A stretch of DNA of 64,000 nt from Paenibacillus solanacearum (GTDB lineage: Bacteria; Bacillota; Bacilli; Paenibacillales; NBRC-103111), in assembly GCF_910593845.1 (NCBI RefSeq), contig NZ_CAJVAS010000005.1:1-64000 (forward strand). The letters run 5' to 3'. Shown piece by piece: positions 18,995-25,251 of this stretch; positions within the stretch are counted from its first letter, which is position 1; each line of letters starts with the position of its first letter. The position numbers and the translations under genes are program-made. The notes below the pieces were generated by a model. That model ran no database searches, was not told where the DNA came from, and worked only from the letters and a program-made list of their open reading frames with translations.

Positions 18995-19630
18995 TTATGA
19001 CGATTTTTTGCTCACTTTGTTCAGCAACGTTCCGATCAAGCGCGCTTCCGCATGCGCCAGCTCCTCTTTCAGCTTCAGCGCAGTCCCTGGTTTTACCTTT
19101 CCACATTCCATGACGAGCAGAACACCGTCGCATTTGGCCGCCATAATCTTCGCATCAATATATTTCAATGCCGGTGGCGTATCTACCACAATCACGTCGA
19201 ATCGATTCTTCAATTCCTGCATCAAACGATCGAACTCTTCGGAGGATAGCAGTCCCGACGGATTCATCTGCGTATATCCGGTGGGAATGTATGTCAGGTT
19301 AGGAAACCTTGTATTTTTCAAAATTTCATTGGAGGAATTCAACTTCGTCAAATACTGACATAAACCAAGTTGATTCGAATCGTTAAACCACGAATGGATC
19401 GCGGGCTTGCGAAGATCCGCATCAAGCAGAACAACCTTTTTGCCGGAAGTCGCATAAGACAACGCAAGATTAAGACAACTTGTCGTCCGTCCTTCCCCCG
19501 GACTTGTCGACACAACAGCTATGCTTTGCATTCCGTGTTTTTTGATTGAAAAATCCAGATTGACTTTGAGATTCATAAAAACGTCGTCAACTTGCGGCAA
19601 TAATTCGATGTTATCCTTCGACTTTGGCAT
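18995..19630 (-). CDS. BY-kinase-like ATPase (CpsD/EpsB family), degenerate motifs
   Basis: 211 residues from ATG 19630 (AGGTG upstream; a GTG at 19642 is the alternative). It has the BY-kinase fold order: Walker A region VVSTSPGEGRTTS, Walker A' VVLLDADLRKP and Walker B FDVIVVDTPP. Three things are odd. The Walker A lysine is arginine (GEGRTT instead of GEGKS/T). The N-terminal EX2RX2R oligomerisation motif is not recognisable. The C-terminus ends LLNKVSKKSS with no tyrosine cluster. The gene overlaps the Wzz-like gene, the normal partner arrangement. It may have lost kinase activity and act only as a structural partner of Wzz; this is inference. Confidence 0.82.
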   Translation of the reverse strand: MPKSKDNIELLPQVDDVFMNLKVNLDFSIKKHGMQSIAVVSTSPGEGRTTSCLNLALSYATSGKKVVLLDADLRKPAIHSWFNDSNQLGLCQYLTKLNSSNEILKNTRFPNLTYIPTGYTQMNPSGLLSSEEFDRLMQELKNRFDVIVVDTPPALKYIDAKIMAAKCDGVLLVMECGKVKPGTALKLKEELAHAEARLIGTLLNKVSKKSS

Positions 19631-20366
19631 ATTGAGCGTCACCTACCCGTTTTTCCTGAAATATCGGTTTCAATCTTTGCGCATGTTTTGTCTTCATCCT
19701 TGGAATCGATGCAAGCACGGGAGCCCCCATCAAACGTTGAATATCTTCCTCATTCTTGAGTGTGTCGTCCAAAAAATCGAGCAAAAACGCGATGCCAACG
19801 GCGAATAATAGCGAAACCGCAGCACTGATTAAAATATATTGATTTGAACGTTTGTTGATCGGTAAGGGGTTGTCATCGATACCAGCTGAATTCAGGATCG
19901 TTACGTTGTTCACCTTCATAATCTTGGGTATTTCGCTTTGAAAAACGGAGGATACGGCGTTTACGACTTTCGTCGCTCTCTCGTAAGAAGTATCGGCAAC
20001 GGATAGCGTCATAACCTGCGTATTGTTTACCGATTGAACGTTGATCATGCGGCTGAGCAGATCCGGGGTCAGACCGAGCTCGGGATATCTTTGGACGACT
20101 TTATCCATAATCGCCGGGGTTCGAATAATTTCCTTGTACGTATTGATCAGTTGAATATTCAAGCCAACGGCTGAAAGATCCATTTGTTCCCTTCCCATCT
20201 GCTCGATTTCCACCGTCTTGTTCACAATAAATTTAGTCGATGCCTGATAAACAGGGGTATATACTGAATAGCTGTACGCGGCCGTTGTCAGCGTCGCAAT
20301 GATGACGCATAGGATGATAAGAACCAACCTTTTTCGAATGATCCCAAAATACTGTTTAAGCTCCAT
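19611..20366 (-). CDS. Wzz/YveK-type chain-length and kinase-adaptor protein
   Basis: 251 residues from ATG 20366 (GGAGGG upstream; the ORF is open to 20411). A cytoplasmic start is followed by TM1 (about 16-36), an extracytoplasmic Wzz domain and TM2 (about 182-203), then a short cytoplasmic tail containing ASIPRMK, the standard layout of Gram-positive co-polymerases that activate BY-kinases. It is the first gene of EPS block A; its upstream region carries two copies of the 15-bp operator and a matching promoter, so transcription of block A probably starts here. Confidence 0.88.
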   Translation of the reverse strand: MELKQYFGIIRKRLVLIILCVIIATLTTAAYSYSVYTPVYQASTKFIVNKTVEIEQMGREQMDLSAVGLNIQLINTYKEIIRTPAIMDKVVQRYPELGLTPDLLSRMINVQSVNNTQVMTLSVADTSYERATKVVNAVSSVFQSEIPKIMKVNNVTILNSAGIDDNPLPINKRSNQYILISAAVSLLFAVGIAFLLDFLDDTLKNEEDIQRLMGAPVLASIPRMKTKHAQRLKPIFQEKRVGDAQYAKVEG

Positions 20367-20404
20367 AATTACCCTCCGTTGTTTGCTTTTCACAATCATC
20401 GTTA

Positions 20405-20463
20405 GATACATAACGTATCATAAGTACAATCACTACTCTATGATACAATTTGTATCTTGTCAA
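20405..20463 (-). promoter_or_regulatory. wzz promoter with two 15-bp operators
   Basis: On the minus strand TTGACA (20463-20458) and TAGAGT (20439-20434) are 18 bp apart or close to it, and the operator GATACAATTTGTATC (20442-20456) fills the spacer. A second operator, GATACATAACGTATC (20405-20419), lies just downstream near the transcription start. A repressor bound at either would block EPS block A. Confidence 0.65.
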
Positions 20464-20536
20464 ACATTTTTTTATAATCTGACATTATTTTTTCAAAACG
20501 ACAGTTGCGATATAATTATCTTTCAATAAATTTATA

Positions 20537-20590
20537 TAGACAAAATTGGAAATATCCGTATATAATATCGTTGTTGATACATAACGTATC
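20537..20590 (+). promoter_or_regulatory. promoter and operator of the RiPP precursor gene
   Basis: TAGACA (20537-20542), an 18-bp spacer and TATAAT (20561-20566) form a sigma-A-like promoter pointing to the peptide gene. Operator GATACATAACGTATC (20576-20590) starts 9 bp after the -10 box, over the expected start point. Confidence 0.65.
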
Positions 20591-20619
20591 GAAAAAACAC
20601 GAACTAAGGAGGTGATCTT

Positions 20620-20784
20620 ATGCCAAAAAGGTCTTATTCTAAGCCAGCCGTATTAAACCACCAGCTGATAAGCTTTGAAACGTTGCTGTCGTGCAATCCT
20701 CCGAATATTCCGGGGCAACGGCTCGACAATGGCAACAGAATTTGCTTGCTGCCCAACGGAGCTGGCTGGTTCGAATCGAAATAA
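20620..20784 (+). CDS. RiPP precursor-like peptide, 54 aa
   Basis: 54 residues, ATG preceded by AAGGAGGTGATCTT, a near-perfect ribosome binding site. It is homologous to the peptide at 815-970 (27 of 50 positions identical). The N-terminal part has YSKPAV, matching the YxxPxL leader motif read by PqqD-like proteins of lasso clusters; the centre is FETLLSC-N-PP (19-28), then PGQ, and the C-terminal part is ICL-x-P-x-G (41-47) ending in ESK. Cys25 and Cys42 are conserved. It is transcribed on plus towards the end of the minus-strand modification and export operon, separated by a shared terminator. The product is inferred to be a modified, exported peptide; its chemistry is unknown. Confidence 0.8.
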   Translation: MPKRSYSKPAVLNHQLISFETLLSCNPPNIPGQRLDNGNRICLLPNGAGWFESK

Positions 20785-20786
20785 TG

Positions 20787-20827
20787 AAAAAGAGCCGGGA
20801 TGCATAAACATTCCAGCTCTTTTTTTC
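20787..20827. terminator. bidirectional terminator
   Basis: AAAGAGCCGGGATG-CATAAA-CATTCCAGCTCTTTTTTT: a long stem with a T-run on plus and an A/T-run on the other side. It ends both the precursor gene and the convergent ABC transporter gene, whose stop lies at 20826. Confidence 0.8.
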
Positions 20828-22628
20828 ATGCCAATTCAACCGCCTCCCTCTCCCGGCTGTATTGAATTTGATAGAGCCTGAAATATAGCCCTTTCTTACT
20901 TATAAGCTCGTGATGCGTCCCGTGTTCAACCAATCGTCCCCGGTCTAAAACCGCTATAAGATCCGCGTTTTGGATTGTGGATAGACGATGTGCGATAACC
21001 ATCGTTGTCCGATTCCTCATAAGCTTCTCCAGCGCTCCTTGGACCAACTGCTCGGTCTCGCTGTCCAATGCCGAAGTAGCCTCGTCCAGAAGCAAGATCG
21101 GCGCATCCTTCAGTATAGCTCTGGCAATGGCGATTCGCTGCCGCTGTCCCCCGGATAATCGGATCCCTCTTTCTCCAATTTGCGTACCGTAACCATTAGG
21201 CAGTGCCATGATAAATTCGTGCGCGTTCGCTTCCTTGGCGGCCGCTATCAGCTCCTCTTCGCTTGCACCGATTTTACCGTAGGCAATGTTGTCCCTTATG
21301 CTCCCGTCAAATAAATAAGTTTCCTGGGGTACGTATGCCGTACAGCTTCTCAATTGGGCGTAGGACATCAAACTTACAGGCTGATTGTCGAATAATATTT
21401 CCCCTGACTGTGGCTTATAAAAGCCCATCAGCAAATTAAATAACGTGCTCTTGCCAGCGCCGCTCGGTCCCACCAAAGCAACAGTTTTACCGGAAAGTAC
21501 GGTTAAATTAAATTGATCCAGGCTGATCGTATGACCGTTATAGCTGAAACGGATATCCTTAATCTCTATCCCACCACTTATAGTGGGAACCGGCTGATAA
21601 TTAGAAAGTTCTCGTGTCTCGGTGGGCTCGTTAAATACTTCATGCACTCTTTCCAATGCCGCTACAGAACGTTGAAGAGCCCCCCACATGCCGGCCAATC
21701 CGGTCAGTGGGTAAACAAGGTATTGAACAAGATTGATAAAGGCAAGCAAGTCACCAACAGACATCGAACCGGCCATTACGTAGCGGATCCCTAGTCCTAG
21801 GCAGACAAGAAACGATAAAGAACCGGCCGAGTTGGCCCCTGCCTGGAACCAGCCCCTGAGATTTGCCAGCTTGAGTTCCAATGCCAGCAGTTTGCTATTG
21901 ATGTCCTCATATTGAAAATATTTCTTGTTTTCGAGCGTGAATGATCGGACGATGGCATACCCGGCAAAGCTATCGTTTAAGAAGGCGTAGAGCCTGGCGA
22001 GCGTATCGTGAACCGCTCTGCTGTTACGTCGAATAAGTTGTCCGAATACGGCACCCGACAAAGCGGCAACGGGACCGAGCAGCAGACAAATTAACGCTAG
22101 AGTTCCGTTAATTTTAAACAAATAGACAAAGGCGCCAATGGCCATAAGCGGCAGCCGGACCACGCTAAGCATGTTGCTTCCGATGGCTCCGTCAATGCTA
22201 TTTACATCGTTGGTCAACCGCGAGACCATCTCTCCGGAATGATGATTTTCGTAATATTTGGCGGGCAGTCGCATCATATGATGGAACAATGCATTCTTCA
22301 AATCCGTACGAACCTTTACCACCGCTGTTGCTTCGAGATATGTACTGAAGTAGCTGATCGCGCTGCTCAATACAACAAATAATACCCCATAGAACAATAG
22401 GCTCTTCACTTCCGATATATTTCTATCAACGGCAGCATCCGTCATGTTTTGCAGAAACCAAGTAAAAAACAGTGTAACTCCGATACCGCTGAACATCGTA
22501 ATAAAGAGCCAGAGGTAGGTTTCCCAATAGCGCACAACATACGGCAAAATCAGGAGAAGCGGTCTCTTCATTTCCCCGATTTTCAAGTTACGTTTCCACA
22601 TCGAATAAAATTTAGTTAAGATGTCCAT
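20826..22628 (-). CDS. ABC transporter, fused membrane and ATPase domains (peptide exporter)
   Basis: 600 residues from ATG 22628, which overlaps the end of the upstream gene. An N-terminal six-helix exporter domain (about 30-330) is followed by the ATPase with Walker A GPSGAGKST, signature LSGGQRQRIAIARAI and Walker B ILLLDEATSALD. No C39 peptidase domain is present, so leader removal would need another protein. This is the domain order of the D protein of lasso peptide clusters. As the last gene of an operon with a PqqD-like protein and facing the precursor gene, export of the mature peptide is the natural role; general multidrug export is the alternative. Confidence 0.85.
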   Translation of the reverse strand: MDILTKFYSMWKRNLKIGEMKRPLLLILPYVVRYWETYLWLFITMFSGIGVTLFFTWFLQNMTDAAVDRNISEVKSLLFYGVLFVVLSSAISYFSTYLEATAVVKVRTDLKNALFHHMMRLPAKYYENHHSGEMVSRLTNDVNSIDGAIGSNMLSVVRLPLMAIGAFVYLFKINGTLALICLLLGPVAALSGAVFGQLIRRNSRAVHDTLARLYAFLNDSFAGYAIVRSFTLENKKYFQYEDINSKLLALELKLANLRGWFQAGANSAGSLSFLVCLGLGIRYVMAGSMSVGDLLAFINLVQYLVYPLTGLAGMWGALQRSVAALERVHEVFNEPTETRELSNYQPVPTISGGIEIKDIRFSYNGHTISLDQFNLTVLSGKTVALVGPSGAGKSTLFNLLMGFYKPQSGEILFDNQPVSLMSYAQLRSCTAYVPQETYLFDGSIRDNIAYGKIGASEEELIAAAKEANAHEFIMALPNGYGTQIGERGIRLSGGQRQRIAIARAILKDAPILLLDEATSALDSETEQLVQGALEKLMRNRTTMVIAHRLSTIQNADLIAVLDRGRLVEHGTHHELISKKGLYFRLYQIQYSREREAVELA

Positions 22629-23095
22629 AGCCGTTTTTTCATTCCCCGCAGTATTCTGGAAGTTCGCAGATACATATGAATAAGCCGGGAGAGCAGGGGA
22701 AACCGAATGACCAACCATCCCCACAGCTTCATCCAAGAGACGGATGTGCTAAAGACGATCAACCGCTTGCGGATCGATGTCATTCTCCCAATGACCCGGT
22801 TCGCCGGCACGGGTTCATCGGGGTACAAGTTCGAATCCCCCTTGCAGACGATCAATGCCTCCTTTTCGCTTTGCATTCGTCCGATGCAACGATGCCCGAC
22901 CAATCTTCCCGGGTTGTCAAGAAACAATACGATGTCTCCTTTTTTCAACCTGGATAGATCGATAGGCTCGAAACGGCAAATATCCCCGGTACGGATAAAC
23001 GGCAACATGCTGGCGCCATGGGAAGGGATATCGACATAACCTTGCTTCATCATGACATCTTGAATAGCTCTCAATAAAACGACATTAGCTTGCAT
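22616..23095 (-). CDS. S26-type signal peptidase-like protein
   Basis: 159 residues. Near the N-terminus GASMLPFI (about 27-34) supplies the Ser of the S26 catalytic site; LKKGDIVLFLDN follows, then VGHRCIGR with a His where type I bacterial enzymes have Lys, and KGDSNLYPDEPV, the usual third box. Ser-His usage is the ER/SipW-like pattern. A hydrophobic C-terminal segment (about 122-142) could anchor it. Its start overlaps the PqqD-like stop. S24/S26-like proteins accompany some Paenibacillus RiPP loci; here it is the only candidate for leader removal, since no transglutaminase-like B2 protease is present. Confidence 0.75.
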   Translation of the reverse strand: MQANVVLLRAIQDVMMKQGYVDIPSHGASMLPFIRTGDICRFEPIDLSRLKKGDIVLFLDNPGRLVGHRCIGRMQSEKEALIVCKGDSNLYPDEPVPANRVIGRMTSIRKRLIVFSTSVSWMKLWGWLVIRFPLLSRLIHMYLRTSRILRGMKKRLWTS

Positions 23096-23354
23096 CTTCT
23101 ATAAGTCCCAGCTGATCCAGATGCGTCAGGAATGTAGTCACATCCTGCACCGCTTCCTGTGCTGTAATGTCATAATGCTTCTGCAATTCCAGAGCCAACG
23201 AATCCGCCGTTTGCGGCTCTTTTAGCAAAGTCCAGCAAAGGCCGCCGACTTCGTTTAGCTTGGTTACCGTATATTGCTCCGCATTTAAGATCAGCCATTC
23301 TTGTTCCGTTTCCATGACTTCCACATTCATACTACGTTTGAATTTCTTGCTCAC
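23085..23354 (-). CDS. PqqD-like RiPP recognition element protein (lasso B1 type)
   Basis: 89 residues with a GTG start that overlaps the previous stop and follows GGGAGG. The winged-helix PqqD pattern is clear: ILNAEQYTVTKLNEVGGLCW, then a helix ending in LQKHYDIT, EAVQDVTTFLTHLDQLGLI at the end. Such proteins bind the leader of a RiPP precursor and bring it to the modifying enzymes; in lasso peptides they read YxxPxL, which is present in both precursor-like peptides of this window. Confidence 0.88.
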   Translation of the reverse strand: MSKKFKRSMNVEVMETEQEWLILNAEQYTVTKLNEVGGLCWTLLKEPQTADSLALELQKHYDITAQEAVQDVTTFLTHLDQLGLIEDAS

Positions 23355-24145
23355 TTGATTTCCTCCCAGAATGTATTATTCTTTTGAAAGTAAAGCTCAT
23401 ATACAGGTACCTTCCCTGCTAACAGTCTACACATCCGAAATACCTTCTTCGTTTCCTCCGGATGGTGCGCCCAGTAAAACACCCGCTGCAGAAGCTGCTG
23501 AATCCCCTCCATGACACCCATGCGCAATCTGCGATTGTCAGGGGATTGGCGCAAAATTTGAATCGCAGTTAAAGGATATGTCCCTGGAAGCTCAGGAAGC
23601 TCCGTGTCGCTACGGAAGGGTGAATTGTACACAACGACATCATTCTCGGTTATTTTGATGATCGTCGCTTCGTCGGATAGAATTGGCCTTGGTTGCGATA
23701 GCTGGGCCACGGTAGATTTCCCTGCGCCGGAATGACCGGCAAACAAGTAAGCCCTCTCCTGTTCCAACAAGCAAGAGGAATGGATGAGGAGGCCCCATTC
23801 ATACTGTGTAATATAGGCGCTATACAAATTAACCATTGCGTGCTTTAACGCAAAGTCGTCGTGTATGCAGATGCGAACCGCTTTGTATTGCTTATCGATT
23901 TCAATGAGATAATCCGTTCGCTTATAGATCTTGCATTCATCCGTTATGGTCACTTCTACGTTGTAATCCTGAAAAGAAGAACCATAACCCTCTTCGATGA
24001 CTACCGAGAGATCGGCTTCTTGTGTCGTTGCAAGAGAAACCGGCTCTGCATCATACTTTTGGCAAATGAACTCTTTCACAAAGTCGGATTCTGTTTTCAG
24101 CAGAAGCGTGTGCTCCGCGATCTGAACAATAAAGGCAGTTTCCAT
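23351..24145 (-). CDS. HPr kinase-like protein (paeninodin-type peptide kinase family)
   Basis: 264 residues from ATG 24145 (GAAGGGG upstream); an ATG at 24163 is the alternative. A P-loop GHSGAGKST (about 137-145) is preceded by LLIHSSCLL and followed by ILSDEATII, the pattern of HprK-like proteins in RiPP clusters. Homologues in paeninodin-type clusters phosphorylate a C-terminal serine of the lasso precursor. The precursor at 20620 has Ser53 one residue from its end, while the one at 815 has no such serine, which limits the comparison. Operon partner of the PqqD-like gene (overlap 4 bp). Confidence 0.8.
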   Translation of the reverse strand: METAFIVQIAEHTLLLKTESDFVKEFICQKYDAEPVSLATTQEADLSVVIEEGYGSSFQDYNVEVTITDECKIYKRTDYLIEIDKQYKAVRICIHDDFALKHAMVNLYSAYITQYEWGLLIHSSCLLEQERAYLFAGHSGAGKSTVAQLSQPRPILSDEATIIKITENDVVVYNSPFRSDTELPELPGTYPLTAIQILRQSPDNRRLRMGVMEGIQQLLQRVFYWAHHPEETKKVFRMCRLLAGKVPVYELYFQKNNTFWEEIK

Positions 24146-24169
24146 CCCTTTTTTCCCCTTCATCTAATC

Positions 24170-25129
24170 TTAGTAAGCTCTTCGCAGCGATTTCATCTGG
24201 TGTCTGATCGTATCGAAGATCAGATGCTTGAAAAAGAACTTGTACAAGAAGTAATGTTTCGTTCGAATTCCCAGCTTCGCGTACTTGATGACGTCATAAC
24301 TCCAGTGTGTTTCAATAACGCAAAAGGGTAATGGCTTTATCTCGTGCAAATGAGGAAATTGTTGGTACACGATAGAGAGAGCAGCTTGAATTCTTTTGCT
24401 TGTCTTGTCATATGCCGCCTGTTCCATCAGCTCTTTGTAACTCAGCTTATCCCCACACTGATGAATCATTTGAACTATATCCAGCAAATAGCGTATCGAG
24501 TCCATCTGGTGTCTGGCTCCGTGAAGACAAATAAAATAAAACGTGTGAAGATCGGACATTTGTTTAACATAGCTGTATTCTTTGAACACCTCGGCATCCC
24601 GCCAGAACGGTTCAATATGCAGGTCGGACCAATGCTGCTTATCGAGTGTCCAGTGCAATTCGATCATCAATCCATCTTTATCGTGCAGCCGGGCATGATG
24701 ATCTTTAATAATCTCAAAGCGATAACCCATTTTCTGAAGACAAGCGATGGAAGCATCTAATTGGGAAGCAGGAACGAGCAGATCGATATCGCTGCTCACC
24801 CTTGCGGCGAAATATCCAAAATACCGCTCTGCAAAGTGAACTCCTTTCAAGGGGATAACCTTTAGCCCCTCAGATTCGAACCTGTTAATGCTTTCCTGTT
24901 CCTTATGCTTCATAAACAGATTTTGGTGTAGTCCTTTCGTATACTTTTCACGAAGCTTTTCCGCAAAAAAATCAGGCGTTTGATCGATTCCTCTATGCTT
25001 CATTAGATGATAGACTTGTGATGATAGAGAAAACAATTCAATTTCCTTTAAAGCGATCTCGTACTGGGATGGTGTCCAGGCAAGCGCGCTTCGTGAATCA
25101 TATAATGATCGAAGTAAAGGAAGTATCAT
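24170..25129 (-). CDS. NTP_transf_5-type nucleotidyltransferase-like protein
   Basis: 319 residues from ATG 25129, which follows GGGGGA; the ATG at 25141 lies before that site. The signature IPLKGVHFAERYFG with SSDIDLLVP (about 95-120) gives the G-x-D-x-D metal-binding core of the nucleotidyltransferase fold. It is the first gene of the RiPP operon. Members of this family stand in paeninodin-type lasso clusters and many other peptide and saccharide loci; the substrate is unknown. Its promoter carries the 15-bp operator. Confidence 0.8.
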   Translation of the reverse strand: MILPLLRSLYDSRSALAWTPSQYEIALKEIELFSLSSQVYHLMKHRGIDQTPDFFAEKLREKYTKGLHQNLFMKHKEQESINRFESEGLKVIPLKGVHFAERYFGYFAARVSSDIDLLVPASQLDASIACLQKMGYRFEIIKDHHARLHDKDGLMIELHWTLDKQHWSDLHIEPFWRDAEVFKEYSYVKQMSDLHTFYFICLHGARHQMDSIRYLLDIVQMIHQCGDKLSYKELMEQAAYDKTSKRIQAALSIVYQQFPHLHEIKPLPFCVIETHWSYDVIKYAKLGIRTKHYFLYKFFFKHLIFDTIRHQMKSLRRAY

Positions 25130-25148
25130 AATATCCCCCATTTAAATT

Positions 25149-25205
25149 GTTACAATTCGTATCACAACACATCTTTACTTTAGAATACAAAGTGTATCAT
25201 GTCAA
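25149..25205 (-). promoter_or_regulatory. RiPP-operon promoter with two 15-bp operators
   Basis: On minus, TTGACA (25205-25200), 17 bp, TAAAGT (25182-25177). The operator AATACAAAGTGTATC (25184-25198) sits in the spacer. A second, weaker site GTTACAATTCGTATC (25149-25163) lies just before the first gene. The plus-strand gene at 25252 starts from the same gap and may share the control. Confidence 0.65.
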
Positions 25206-25251
25206 TATGCAAGCTGCTCTGACTTCAAAATATTTAGCAGGAGGTTACAAA

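Noticed and set aside
20620-25129. Calling the peptide a lasso peptide outright
   Set aside because: No cyclase or B2 protease gene in the set and no acidic ring residue in this precursor; only the leader motif and accessory genes match.
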